The translations under genes and the position numbers were made by a program. Positions 45,178 to 57,290 of a stretch of 64,000 bases of DNA are shown one piece after another. This DNA is from Takakia lepidozioides (taxonomy: Eukaryota; Streptophyta; Takakiopsida; Takakiales; Takakiaceae), in the NCBI GenBank assembly GCA_030704615.1, contig CM060731.1, positions 36,208,001 through 36,272,000 on the forward strand. Reading direction: 5' to 3'. Under the pieces are notes generated by a model. It did not search any database, had not been told where the DNA came from, and was given only the letters and a program-made list of their open reading frames with translations. Numbering within the stretch: the first letter of the stretch is position 1; each line of letters opens with the position of its first letter.

Positions 45178-48100
45178 CAGCGTTTTTTTTGCTGGCGAAT
45201 TTTCGCCAAATTACTACATGGCCCAATCATGAGCTATCTCTATATAGAGAAATGAGGGCAATTTTAAGGAGCATTTCGCTAAATCCATCGTAAGGGATTG
45301 CATGAGAGGCCATAACAGCCATCCCCAAGTGCTAGATGTCGTCATCCTATGCATCAGGGCTGTGGGCATGTGGGGCCAGATGCTCACCTTGGAAGTTAGA
45401 GCATCGCCTTCCTCCCCGTTGAACGGGGGAGGGGAAGCCAGACTCCTAGGCAGTTTTTATGCATTATCGCCACCCAACTGCTCGATGGTTGGAGTGGTTG
45501 TCGCCACCAGGTTGCACTACAAGGGTTGTATAATAATACAGGTTGGCAGGAGTAGGAAAAGAGGGATACTTATGGCGTTTATGGCGTAGTAGAAGCGCCA
45601 CTTTGGTTAGCCGCTCAATTCTGAATAATTGTGGAATGAAGCTCCGTTGGCGCAGCCTTTGCGCAGCCTTGCCGTGCACTACAGTAAGTAGGAGTTCGGC
45701 GGATCGGATTCCCTTCATTCCTCCTTCACTCAGTCCTCCCTTCACTCCTCTTCACTTAGGGTTGCATGTTTCTATGTCAATGTATAAAGTAACCATGCAA
45801 TTGTGTGAATACCTCATTCGAGGTTTGTGGGTCATACAGGGGCAGAGTCAGTGGTTTCTGAGGTTATGGAATTTTGGTGAGGATTTCTTGCTCTTGCTTT
45901 CACGATGGCCCCCTTGCAACCACCGGCAAATTTTAGATTCAAAGTTTTCTTTGATAGGAGGGGCCGTGGGTCAGATGTGGCTTCCTCGAGCACATCTGTC
46001 GCTGTTAATTGTTCCGATGTCGTGCTTGAGGTGGTTGACGTGACCTTGCCCGACCCTCTTGAGGCTACACACATCGCTGAAAACAAAAAGCGAAAGCATG
46101 AATATGAGATTCACAAGAAGTTTCCAGACAAGATGTCCATCAGGTCCGGTGCAAAGTGTGTACCAAGATAGAGGGCAGAGATAAGCTTCTTGTTCCTAAG
46201 TTAGATTCATTGTGGAAGCATGCTGGCAGAGAAGAAAGGCAAGGTAGCAATGCCGGGGGGGCAGTGGGTGATTTTTATTTTGTGCAAAACAATGCACATG
46301 TCTGGAACGAACGATTGTTTGCATCTGCTCGTTGTGAAAATGTCTTGGATCAAGTGGCGCATGGTGTAGTTGCAGAGAGAAAGAGAAAGCTTGTGCAATT
46401 TGTTACAATATTTCACCTGTTATGTGAAGGTCGACCCATGACAGATTATAAAGGCTTCCAAAGTTTGTATCAGTTTTTTAAGGTGCCTCGAAACCTTGTC
46501 AAGCATTGGAGCGACTTATCAGCATGGAAAATGGCAGATAGTATGCACAGAGTAGTGTTGCAGGCAACCAAAGAGGTTGTGAGGGGATCCAAGTTTGTGT
46601 CCATATCTGCCGATGAAGTAACTACGATTGACAACCAAAGTTGGTTGTCAGTCCATGTGTATGTGGTTCAGGCTTGGAAGCGTATCCCCGTGTTACTGAC
46701 CCTTGAACGGATTGTCGAGGGAGGAAGTGCAGATCGCCTTACCGAAGTTATTTGGGGGAGTCTGATAAACTATGGTGGTATCTTAGAACAGAACATTCGT
46801 GAGAGACTAATGTGTCTAGGTGTTGATGGCGTGTCAACCTTCCAAGGTCTAAGGACTGGTGTCACGGTTCAAATGAAGGAGCAACATGCTCCATTTCTCA
46901 TCGGTGTTCACTGCATGGCACATCAGACGAACTTAGCTGTGCAGGCTTTGTCAAATCTGTCGATTGTTACCAGATTGGAAGACTTGCTTCAGGTGTTGTA
47001 TGGGTACTTCTCTTCGTCACCCAAACTTTGTCTTGAATTTTCAAAACTGGCTGATATTGTGGAAACCGAAGGATTGAAGATACTGAGGAATGTGAAGACA
47101 AGGTGGATTAGCATGTTAGCACCTTTGAAGATAGTTCAGGCCGAGTACAAAACTTTGATCGTGAAGATGGCCACTGACTCTTCTTCTTCTGCAGCTGCTA
47201 AATCTAACCTCGCTGCTCTATGTGATGTGGAGGCCATCTTGGGGTTGCCATGTATTTTGCCCTTGTTGGAGTGTGTCAACAATTTGATATTGTTTGCACA
47301 GTCTCGAGATGTCTTCGTTTGCGATTTTGTTGCCGCAGTCCAGATCTGTCAAGCTGATTTGTACTCCATGTACATCAACCCTGATACTGCCTTCAACTCA
47401 GATTCCTTCCAAGATTTCATTGACGTGGTTGACAACACTTCGGCACATCCATCCACTGACTGGGTGACTGATCTGAACACTGACAATGAACACTTGGCTT
47501 TTCGGATCTTAGGCCAGTCTTATCTGGTACATGCTCATTCACCAGCCAGTGGATTATTGAGTCCTATTACAAGAGATAATTTCACTTACTGGGGTTGGGA
47601 GGTGAAGCATCAGTGTTTAGGTGCAGCTCATCTTTTGATCAACGAATTGGAGAGACGCTTCCTTGACAATGAAATTATGAGCGCTCTTGGGGTTGTTTAT
47701 CCCCAGTACTGGCTTCAGCCTGATGTGAGGCCACTTTCCCTTTGCACTTGGCTGTCTTGAAACGTGCATATAGTGGGCCGAGGAAGGTGACACCAGAAGA
47801 TAATTGGGTAGATGCACCTCTTGATGGACAGGTTTTGGACTTGCAGAGTTCTTTATTCAAGTTGACCATGAAAAACAATTGTGTTGCAACAATGGGTGAG
47901 CCTTTTGATCTGAACCTTCTCACAAAGCTTTGGGTCAGATTGTCCAGCAACGGTCTTCTTAATCAACGCATCAGTGAATACATGAAACTCGTTGAACTTG
48001 CGATGGTTCAGGTACTAGGATTAGTGGAGGACGAACGGACATTTAGCACGCTGGCTTTTATGAAGACAAAACTCCGTAATTGTTTGTCAGGCCACCTAAA

Positions 48101-48613
48101 TACCATTGTCCGCATGTATTCACAGAAGTTTTACACAAAGGAAACATTTCCTTTCAATTTGGCTATTGCTGAGTGGAGAAAAATGAAGCATCGGGTACCT
48201 GATGTGCCAGGTCTCAATCTGTAGATCAGATAGGGTAATCTAATGTGTTGTAGGATGTTCTTACTGGTCAGCTATGCCATGGAGCTAGCTGGTGCCAGTT
48301 GGTTAGATTAATTGTTGCAGACTTTTCAAACGCTAATCTCCAAATCGTCATTTCTTGATGTATTTTTTTGCAGTGGCGCCACTTAGTCTATTGCTTGCAA
48401 ACAACAATCGCCTTTTCATTCCTAGATTATATTTTGTTGTTTCGCCATGTCTTGATAATGCCCAGAAATACTTGTAGCCATATATTGGCCTTTGCAATAC
48501 ACAAATAGCCAACATATTTGAGGAAGTTTTGGGACCAGAAGCCACATGGGCTCCAGCCAGTCCACAAAATATGCCACTCGCGCTATTTTACAAATGTCCC
48601 AAAAAAAACACTG
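45178..48613 (+). mobile_element. hAT DNA transposon (3436 bp) with 8-bp target duplication
   Basis: Ends CAGCGTTTTTTTTGCTGG and, in reverse complement, CAGTGTTTTTTTTGGGAC: an imperfect terminal inverted repeat of about 14 bp. Flanked by ATGGTAAC at 45170-45177 and again at 48614-48621, the 8-bp duplication of the hAT superfamily. It carries one transposase gene in plus orientation. Removing it and one duplication restores the LTR, so it inserted after the chromovirus. Confidence 0.95.
45905..48224 (+). pseudogene. hAT transposase with BED-like zinc finger (frameshifted)
   Basis: N-terminal piece 45905-46140 (MAPLQPPANFRFKVFFD... to about EIHKKFPDK). Then in another frame CKVCTKIEGRDKLLVPKLDSLWKHAG (46150-46230), a BED-type zinc finger. 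The main ORF to 47760 has FVSISADEVTTIDNQSW (catalytic Asp region), CLGVDGVSTFQG, VHCMAHQTNLAVQAL and ILRNVKTRWISMLAP. After a 1-nt frameshift near 47745 the C-terminal dimerisation region follows: VELAMVQVLGLVEDERTFST and LNTIVRMYSQKFYTKETF, ending at 48224. About 750 residues in all, with only two visible breaks. The first break could be an intron. It would excise and reinsert the element. Confidence 0.87.
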
Positions 48614-48621
48614 ATGGTAAC

Positions 48622-48694
48622 TTCCGTTAACATGATAACTTGATAATTTCTGGTATTTACTCTTGGTAAATTTCTCTGGGCTATGTTCGTGACA
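48622..48694 (-). repeat. 5' LTR of the chromovirus, second part
   Basis: Continues the LTR after the hAT copy (TTCCGTTAACATGATAAC ... TTCGTGACA), followed by target duplication GCTGC. Confidence 0.9.
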
Positions 48695-48699
48695 GCTGC

Positions 48700-49875
48700 A
48701 AGTAAATGTTATATGATTCATAAAATTTTTTCCCTCCCTTTAAACAACAAAAAATGTACAGACGTAACAAAATGCCAAAATCACTCTTCATTATAGTCAT
48801 AGTTGTATATGTCTATTTCTAAGATCATATTTGGACTCTTATGGAACAAACACTTTATTAGTTCTCATTTCGTATGTAATAAATGCAGACACTGCACCGT
48901 GGGTTGGTACAGTTGCAGTACTATATTGCACTGCACTTCTTCTAGATGCAGTACACTAAGGGTACTGTGATGGAGTTTTGTGCAGAAACCCGTAGTACAC
49001 TGCTAACCTATATTCAAATATATAAATTTTATCCACAAGAAAACTTATGAAACTGTATAGTGTCCATCAGAGTTTGCATCACACAATAAGCGTTTCATAT
49101 ATTCCAAGACGAATAAGCCGCACTCAGTTTTTGCAAGAGTTCAGAATAAGTTAGATTATAATTTAATTTTTTCTGAAAGTATTTTATAAGAAGAAAAACA
49201 AAAGAAGCAGAAAAGCATAATATTTGATATACTCCAATACGAGTAAGCCACACTCATTGGAGTTATTTTGTTTAGGAAGTTCATACAAGAGTTCTGAATA
49301 AATTAGACAATAATCTAAGATTTCCTAAAAGTATTTTGTAAGAGGAGAAGCAGAAGAAGCGGGAAAAACATACATTTATGGACTGATAAAAGATATTTTT
49401 GATCCCAGCCACAATGTCAGGTACTGATGAAGATTTTTCCATAGATGGATAATGACTACCATTCATAGGGAGTTCATAGGGTCCAACTTTAGCAAGGTGG
49501 TGAAACCCTCTTTCAAAACTCTTATAAACAACTTGAAATAATCACTATATAGAGAAAGCATAAATATGTATTTGATGCCCTCACAACCCTGCTGCAAAAG
49601 TCTCAACTTAGCCATTGATTTCTTGTGAAGTACAGATTTATCCACAGAACACAAGAATAGAGCAAGATTTTTATTTTTTTTGGGCTTTTCGTAACAAGGT
49701 ACGCAACATACATGTCCACAATCTGACTGCTGAACCACCGGCTTTTGGATCGTAGAATTTCTTTTGATTTTTTATTGAACTGGTTACAACCCGAAGCACT
49801 AACATCTTCCAAAGTTTTAACCTATAGAAATAAACATAAAATTAGAGAGATAAATAGAAAAAATAGAAAGAGAGA
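48700..49875. other. AT-rich DNA with unassigned minus-strand ORFs
   Basis: ORFs 49281-49466, 49463-49738 and 49603-49812 (-) look like pieces of one decayed protein (EDVSASGCNQFNKKSKEILR, KLRLLQQGCEGIKYIFMLSL). I cannot assign a family. No terminal repeats found. Confidence 0.25.
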
Positions 49876-49879
49876 GGCT

Positions 49880-52450
49880 CGGTTATTAGCGTCAGGTCAT
49901 GTCAGACCTGACGCTGACGGGACCTCCGTCACGTCAGGTTCGGGGAATATTATGATAAAAACAGTACCAGGTAAAATACTGCTGCTTAAGCAACTACGTC
50001 ACCGACACGGTGGCGGTGGCAAATACATTTTAAAAATTAACAAAATGAACACGACCGCCAATTCGCTTTGTTTTTCGAAATTAAAAAAGAAATAGCGACC
50101 GCCGTATTGGCGGTCGTTTCAATTTTTATTTTTTTTAAAGCAAGATTGGCGGTCGCACTGGCGGTCGTTTTATTTTTCGAAATAGAAAAAAAATAGCGAC
50201 CGCCATATTGGCGGCCGCTTCAAATGTTTTAAAAAAAAAAGCAAGATTGGCGGTCAGAAGATTGAAGTTCAGGTAATAAAGACCAGTTGTGCCTCCCCCG
50301 GCCGATGACCCCACCTTCCAAGGGACAACCCTAGTCCGGCGATGTGAATTCTGATTTGCCGAGCAAGCCCAATACTCAACACACCGCATTAACTTAGCTT
50401 CGGCGGAGCTTTCACCCTATCCAAGGCCATCCGGTTCCGGGGTTAGTCTCGCTTGTTGACCTAAGCTACCGTTCATGGGCACGTTTTCTTTTCCTCCGGC
50501 CCCCAGACGACCCCGCCCTAGAACTTGAATTCACAAACCCCGACATTGTATAAATCTTTGCCCACTACAGGGTCCAACCTCCGACAAACGGCAATGAACG
50601 CGTGTGGATGGTGTCTTCGTAGTTTTCTGCAAAAAAAAAAAAAACGTCGGAAATTCGGAAACAGCAAAATGGTGATTGATGCTTGTTACCGTGAACAAGT
50701 GTGTAGGACTGACCAATAGAATAGAAAACCGACAAAACCTCCCCCCTAAATAATCACCTTTGCACCTCTTTTGCAGTGCCAAACAACGAAGTCCGAAAGG
50801 ACTACAGGATGTCAAGGAACCGCACCACAAGAGGGGCAAAAGAGATCAGAAAAGAAGGGGAGGGTGTTTATAGAGGCGCGCCCACCAGCCCCCCCCTCCC
50901 CTCCCCAAAAAAATGTTATTATGTTGAAATGCGGCGACAGGCCAGTCGCCCCCCTGCACGGTCCATATTGTCAAGGTTCAAAACCACCTCCCCCCTCCCA
51001 TTTGTTTCGTTTTTCCTGATCCGTGGGCCCCTCGCCACGTGGCTGGCCGCGGCGCCCGCTCATGCTTACCCTTTAAAAACAAAACCAACGCACCACAGGG
51101 CTCCCCCCTGGATTCCTCCGAAAAAAAAAACCCGCGCCCCCCGGCAGACGCCCCCCCCCGGTCGTCTCTTTTATAAAAACGCAGACCCAACGCGACCACC
51201 CACTGGCGGTCGTTGCTTTTTAAATATATAATAATAAATAACGCGACCGCTACTGGCGGTCGCTTAATTCAAGATTACAATATATAAATAAGCGACCCAC
51301 CGCTACATGGCGGTCGCTTCATTTCCAACAAATATATCAGTAAGGCGCGCAACCCGCCCCCCCAAACCGGCCTGGTCGCCACTAATTTAACCAGAACATC
51401 CAAACTAAACCCAATCCCCCCCCCCCCGCGACCGCTTCCAAATGGCGGTCGCTGTTCCCCGGATTTTTATTAACCCACAAAATCAGCGACGCGCAGGGCA
51501 GCCTGCATTTTGCAAAAATTAACTGAAGACAAACTCGACCGCCAAACCGACACGGCGACCCGACAGCAACTTATTTAAGAATAAGAATAAAAATACAAGG
51601 CCCAGTGGTCGCTAATTTAAAAATTAAGACGCCCGCCCCCCCTCTATGCGACCGCCCTGGCGGGTCCTCCGACCTGTATTTTTACAGAATATATAAAAGA
51701 TAACTATTAATCAAAATAAAAACATAATAAAAAATAATAAAAGTGCGACCCCCCCAACACGCGACCGTCACTCGGGGCGGTCGCTTCAGTTAAAACAATA
51801 AGAAACATCTCACCCCTCGACCGAACCCAATGAACAACCGCGCCGAAATAAGCCTTCTATTTTTTAACACTGTAATCAAAAATCAACAAGCGACCGCCAC
51901 AATATGGCGCCGGTCGACCTTCATCTTAAAAATAAATAAATTACCCCGGCCAGCCCGCAAACCGTCAATATGGGTGGATGCTTCATTTAAAAATAATATA
52001 AATTACGGACGACGGCAATAGGCCCCCAATATGGCGGTCGCTTCATTTGAAAATAATAAATTACCGGCGACAGGACTTGACCCAATACATGTATGTCTTA
52101 CATCTATCCCGAATACCCAGCAGTCGTTTCATGCAGTCACATAAAATATTAAATTACAAGCAACCGCCAATATGGGCAGTCGCTTTTATTTTTAAAATAA
52201 TAAATTAAATGCGACCGCCAATATAGGCGGACACATTTTTTTATAAAAATTAATAAAAATTAATAACTGGCTAGGTCTGTTTGATATCGTGGCTGCCATG
52301 TCATTATAAATGGTAGAAGTAAATCGTAAAAGTAAAATGTAAAAAAAATTACATGGATAAACGTCCGGAGTCGACGTGACGTGACGCACGTCGGACGTGA
52401 GGGTCGACATGTCAGCGCCACGTCACATCAGGAATGATAACTAGGGAGAG
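49880..52450. repeat. Palindrome array 3, about 2.5 kb
   Basis: Left end: CTCGGTTATTAGCGTCAGGT with a GACGT-rich segment. Right end, reverse-complemented: CTCCCTAGTTATCATTCC, also followed by a GACGT-rich segment. Between them are about 15-20 copies of GCGACCGCCA...TGGCGGTCGC, some diverged, separated by A/T-rich and C-rich spacers. The ends of arrays 1 and 3 resemble each other, so each array may be one foldback-type element. ORFs across it are by-products. Confidence 0.75.
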
Positions 52451-52469
52451 AGCAGACTCGGGTAATAGG

Positions 52470-52540
52470 ACCGGCGTAACTAATAATCACTTTGCCTTGC
52501 GTCTACTGCCCAATTTCGGGGGTGGACCCTATCGCATAAA
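52470..52540 (-). repeat. LINE-tail / SINE-like repeat, copy d
   Basis: Minus strand: ATAGGGTCCACCCCCGAAAT, GGGCAGTAGACGCAAGG, ATTAGTTACGCCGG. The tail CGAGTCTGCTCTCTCCC touches the right end of palindrome array 3. Confidence 0.6.
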
Positions 52541-52959
52541 ATTAAATTTATTATAGATACATCGTGCCCAAACCTCACGTACTGTGTCGCCGAAAAATGC
52601 ACAATACAACTTGTATAGATGCAGACTAGTAGTGCACTGCACTTTTCTAATTGAACTGCGGTGCGGCACGTATTTAATACCGCGTCATCTGTAGTATCTC
52701 TGGAGCTTTGTTATTTGAGATTCATGTCGACTCTTGATACACATATGAAGATTATTTTAAATGGACTGAATTTCACTGCAATGCAATTCCCTAAAATTAG
52801 CAGAGGAGCAGTGCATGTAATACACTATACCATCCTAAACTCGGTGCAGTGCAGTCCAAATACTGCACCAACCTCTCGGAAACATCACAAACAGTTTCTT
52901 TGGGTTGGTTTCTGGATTTCTCGGGATCTAAAGAAAATTTTATTATTTATTTTTAAAAC

Positions 52960-53560
52960 TGACGCGTAATTTTGGTGGTCAAGAATTTTTTTGATATTTT
53001 TTGTGTGCTTAAAATTGGTACAACCACCAATCCCAACGATCGCACCTATTAAATAAATAAATAAATATTGTGTGATTGCAAATAAATGGTCGAATCCATT
53101 AAAATGTTTTGCCAGAATTGACGACCCGATCGCATATTTTTAAAAGAAAACAAACGGATTTTATTTTTTGTTTTTGCTGTTTTTAATCTTAAAAATTGGT
53201 TTGACCTTTTTCGTAGTCGTACTAATCTAGAAAATAAAAGTTTACATGTGAACACCATAATTGGTACTTGCATCAATTTTTGGAAAGTAAAAAATATGTT
53301 ATAAATGATTGCTAATTTTGATGGACACGCGTATTTTTTTATATTAATAATATGACATGAAATCACCAAATTTTGACTGTTGCACGTATTTATTTGAAAA
53401 CAAATTACATGTGATCATCGAATTTTGAGGGTCCTACATATTTTTAAAATAAAATAACTTGTGATCGCCGAAATTTTGTAAAAAATATTATATACAAGTA
53501 CAACAATCAAAATTTGGGAATCGCACGTATTATAATATGTTCTTGCATACGCCACTGTTA
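52960..53560. repeat. Diverged palindrome array 4
   Basis: Decayed half-sites such as CAACCACCAATCCCAACGATCG, ACATGTGATCATCGAATTTTG and TTGTGATCGCCGAAATTTTG recur every 50-100 bp in AT-rich DNA. Confidence 0.45.
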
Positions 53561-53989
53561 TAAAAAATGCTTAAATTCAGACTTTACAATGTGTAATCTA
53601 AAAGCTGTGGTAGTGCATATAACGTTTATTCACTCCAACATCCATCCGAAATGGAACATATAGAAATAGACATTTCATGATTATACAAATTATTTTGGTA
53701 ATAATCTCTTAAGATATTTTATATATTTAATACGTTGTTAGGTTCATAAAATGTCTTCAAATATTGCATATTTACTATCGTTGATACTAAATCTATGCTT
53801 TAAGACCTGACCAAGTTCCAACATCAAATGACTATTTTTCATGCATATTATTTTGATCTTTTAACTCTATATAACATTTCAAACATATTGCTTTATCAGA
53901 TGTCTGAATCTTTATGACTGCATAAAAGTGAAAGTCTACTAAACATGCATATATTATTTCATAACAAAATAAATAAACTATGTGTTGGA

Positions 53990-54170
53990 TTGATGGGTCC
54001 TCATGGTCCCCCATGTGGCACCCTTAGCTCCACGGGTACCACCTTCTCTTCGGTCACAGGGTGTCCCTTGGACATCTGCATTCTCCATAGATCTACCCCC
54101 GAAAGGGGGCAGTAGCCGCAATGTAAAGTGACTCTCAGTTACGCCGGTTCACTAACCGGAGTCTTCTCTC
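53990..54170 (+). repeat. LINE-tail repeat, copy e (longest)
   Basis: GGTCCCCCATGTGGCACCC, GGTCACAGGGTGTCCCTTGG, CCCCCGAAAGGGGGCAGTAG, CCGCAATGTAAAGTGACTC, AGTTACGCCGG and GTCTTCTCTCTG. It follows the order of the 3' region of the LINE at 10440-10250 over about 180 bp, so it looks like a 5'-truncated LINE copy or a SINE sharing the LINE tail. Confidence 0.6.
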
Positions 54171-54281
54171 TGTGTTGGATGCAAACTAACTAACAAACGT
54201 ATTAATTTCAAGGTTTAATAATAACATAGTTGCACATATGGACATGACGTGGTGCTTGCATGTCGGACATCATGTCAAGAC

Positions 54282-55056
54282 CAGTGTTGGGAGGGTATTG
54301 GGTACGTAGAGGGTATCAATGCAAGTATCAATGTGGGTATGTGGACCCGAACTCGCAAGGTACATGGTTGGACAATACCAGGTTACCTACCCGCCGGTTA
54401 AGTATTGAGTTGATATTGATGCTGAGATCCGGACCCTCGGATAAGGCTTTGGTGATATTGATATTGATATTGATATTTATGAGGGCTAAAAAAAACTAGA
54501 TCCCCCATATCAATATCAAGTGCCTAGACATGTCACATTAAATGTCACATTTTAGTTCTGATTCCCCTCGCTTCAGGGATTTAGTACCCCCTTAAAAACA
54601 TATTAAACTGGTAAGTGATACTAATACTTAAAACGCTGTCAAACATTGCCAAATTACACACCATACCTTAAAAAATACAAACTACTTATAGAACTTAGGA
54701 ATTATAATTCTAGCCACCTAAATAAATACATTAGTATTAGTATTAATTAGTGATTAGATAATATTTGTACATTTGTATAATATTTGTATAAATTTTACAA
54801 GGACAGGGCGCTCTTAAAAAATGATTGAAGATTTTCTTTTAAATCCCGGCCCCGGGTAGGTTATCATCCATGTTTGATTTGTTATTGATATGTTGTCTAA
54901 TACTTTTGATAATGGGCTTCATTGATAACCCCCGGATATGTAAAATCCTAAAAAAATTAATATTGGTCGTCGGCGGGTATGTTCACAACCTCCCACCGCC
55001 AATACCCAGAACCAGCGGGTCTTACAAAGGTAATTACTAATAACCTCCCAACACTG
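54282..55056. mobile_element. hAT-type MITE, 775 bp
   Basis: Left end CAGTGTTGGGAGGGTATTGG; right end in reverse complement CAGTGTTGGGAGGTTATTAG. Flanks GTCAAGAC (54274-54281) and GTCGAGAC (55057-55064) match at 7 of 8 bases. No transposase. The interior has repeated TTGATA units near 54450-54480. It lies between two GACGT-rich segments like those at the array ends. Confidence 0.85.
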
Positions 55057-55189
55057 GTCGAGACGTAGGTGGCGTCACGTCCGAAACGGACGTTAATTTG
55101 TGACATATGTAATATTTTTAATTTTTTATTCCACTTATTTTTATCCTAAGTGATGAGGTGACAGGCCATGTGGAATATAAATTTGGACA

Positions 55190-55830
55190 TAATTTTACAT
55201 GTATCAATTTAATAAATATCATACGACCACCAAATATTGACGGTTACAGGTAATCTTTAAAACTCTAAATACGTGTGACCAATAAGTGACGAGGTGACAA
55301 CTATTTGTTTTTTCCTTATTACATGCAAACGCCAAATATTGAAGGTTGTACCTATTTTTATTCGCTGCGACCGCTGAATTTGAGCGAAATTAGCAACAAC
55401 CGATAGAATTCAGGAGTCGCTTCTAATTTTTCTTTTTTAAATGAGCTGCGAACCGCCAAGTTCTAGCGGTTGCACCGAAATCGCACTAAGTTTTAACGAC
55501 AAAAAAATAAGAACGACCACCAAAATTTGGTGGTCATAAATTGGTTTTTAAGTAATTTTTAAAAATATTTTAATTAAAATACTGATGTGACCTTCAAGAT
55601 TCAATGGTCACACCTATTTTATTTAAATAAAATTAGACGCGACTGCCGAAATTCGGCCGTCATAATTATTTTTTATAAGCTATTTGAAATTTTTTAAAGC
55701 AAATTTAAGAATTTAAAAACGACACCAAGTATTTGCAGTTTTTAAAATAATAATAATAAATAAATTTATATTTTCAATACAAAAAATGACTGCGACTGCC
55801 AAATGCTATCGGTCGCACATTTTTTTTTTT
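55190..55830. repeat. Diverged palindrome array 5
   Basis: Half-sites such as ATACGACCACCAAATATTGACGG, TGCGACCGCTGAATTT, ACGACCACCAAAATTTGGTGG and GCGACTGCCGAAATTCGGC at 50-110 bp spacing. More decayed than array 3. Confidence 0.55.
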
Positions 55831-55879
55831 TTTAAAGATAATAAAACTTTAATTTCGGCAACTTTGTTCACATCTTACA

Positions 55880-56423
55880 AAAGACAACCCGCAACTTAAA
55901 GCTATGAAGGCCCGCTACTTTTTGTGAAGTTATGACAATCATACGACCCAACGTTCGACATCTTCTTGTAGTGGAACATAGGCTTGACAATATGGTCCAT
56001 TAAACTCCACGCAGTCACACCTGAACAGTGCCCAGCTGAAAAAATATGGGTTAGATATAATCGTAAGTACTAAGAGCAATCAGTCGACGACACTATGGGG
56101 AGACAATCGTACACACAAAATGGAAACAGCACGATGCACAATGCATCTACAAGTCGAAACTAATTGGACATGACAGCTTAAAGATATGGTACCCCGTAGC
56201 ATAGTCGTATAGATGAGGATATTTTTGCCCAGAAGCATTGAGCTTCTTGATGCAAGCGGACAGACAAAAAAACTGAGGGATGGGCTCTCTCCTGTGAATG
56301 TCGTTCTCTCCCAGTCCACTGAAGTACAAATTCATAAGCGTCATCTGCATACCGGTTGATTCGCATTGTTTCAGCCTGTTTTGCGGCATACCTCACTTCG
56401 TACTCTCTATGAAGCCGCTCCAT
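55880..56423 (-). pseudogene. Unknown protein fragment, frameshifted
   Basis: Minus-strand reading starts MERLHREYEVRYAAKQAET, continues YADDAYEFVLQWTGRE, and after a 1-nt shift near 56290 continues IPQFFCLSACIKKLNASGQK and YATGYHIFKLSCP. After an intron-like TTTTTTTCAG near 56035 a further frame reads AWSLMDHIVKPMFHYKKMS and GSYDCHNFTKS, vaguely like the segment before DUF4218 in CACTA-type transposases. Likely a relict transposon protein; the family is not established. Confidence 0.3.
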
Positions 56424-57045
56424 TATGTGATGTCATGAAGCGCGGTGAGCGGTCATCTGTCGCTGATGCATGATGACTTTGAAATGAATGTAGGTGCCAC
56501 CAAATATTAATATATTAATATAAATTATTGTAAATATATTAATATTAATAATATTATATTCCTAAAACTACGTCGCATCAGCGTATGGTCTAACGTGACC
56601 TAATTACGTGACGTGTGCAACCTTGAATAATAGTTTGCGTATCATGTCAATGTATACGCTCCATCCAGAATCTTCATTTTCAGAGCATATTAGCTATCAC
56701 ATGCACCCTCAATAATTTTATTTATCATTATTAATCCCAAAGCGCTGGGAGCCAAATTGGAAAACAGCTCCAAAATGGGACTGTCATCAATAACCCTATA
56801 TCTGTCAGCAAGAGTTCATCCAGGGAATTGAACCGTACTAACTAGTTCTTACCTACTCCATGCAGGTACTGACCAAATTTCAGAAAAAATTACCGTCAAT
56901 TTAGGGAGATTATAACGAATTACTATGGTGAATTTATCAAGTCCAAGCAAGTGTGGATAGAAAAAAACACTTTGACCAAAGAAATTTACCATCACAATTT
57001 TTTTTGCTTAGTCCCGGACCACCTCAGACAGATTCCTTGCTGGGT

Positions 57046-57076
<31 letters not shown>

Positions 57077-57290
57077 ATATTTGCATAGATCCTACACACT
57101 GTAACCAAATGCACTTTCCTCTGGTGCAATTCTGCAATGTCCAAAGGTGAACAAGAATCTGAAATGTTTTTTGAAAAAACCAAAAGCACAAGTGTAGATG
57201 GATTATTTTGTATTTTTTCCAGGCACTTCTAGGCTAGGCTTATTTTTCTGGCCAGGTGAACTTTCCGGTTGACATTATAAAGGGTCACGT
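56424..57290. other. AT-rich intergenic DNA
   Basis: A GACGT-containing segment at 56570-56640 resembles the array ends. A (TA)n microsatellite lies at 57046-57074. No gene found. Confidence 0.4.

Larger units (their letters stand above)
38670..48694 (-). mobile_element. Ty3/Gypsy chromovirus with a hAT transposon nested in its 5' LTR
   Basis: The 3' LTR is 38670-39320 (651 bp, TGTCAAGG...CGTAACA on plus). The 5' LTR is 44612-45177 continued at 48622-48694 after the hAT insertion. Target duplication GCTGC at 38665-38669 and 48695-48699. The purine tract AGGAGGGGGTGA adjoins the 3' LTR at 39321. LTRs differ at perhaps 5-7% of positions. The LTR carries a run of TGGTAA-type short repeats. Internal domains: Gag, zinc knuckle, protease, RT, RNase H, integrase, chromodomain. 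Many stops and frameshifts: dead. Confidence 0.93.

Noticed and set aside
50776-51231. 151-aa Pro/Arg-rich ORF
   Set aside because: It lies in palindrome array 3 and its C-rich spacers; the reading is produced by low-complexity DNA.
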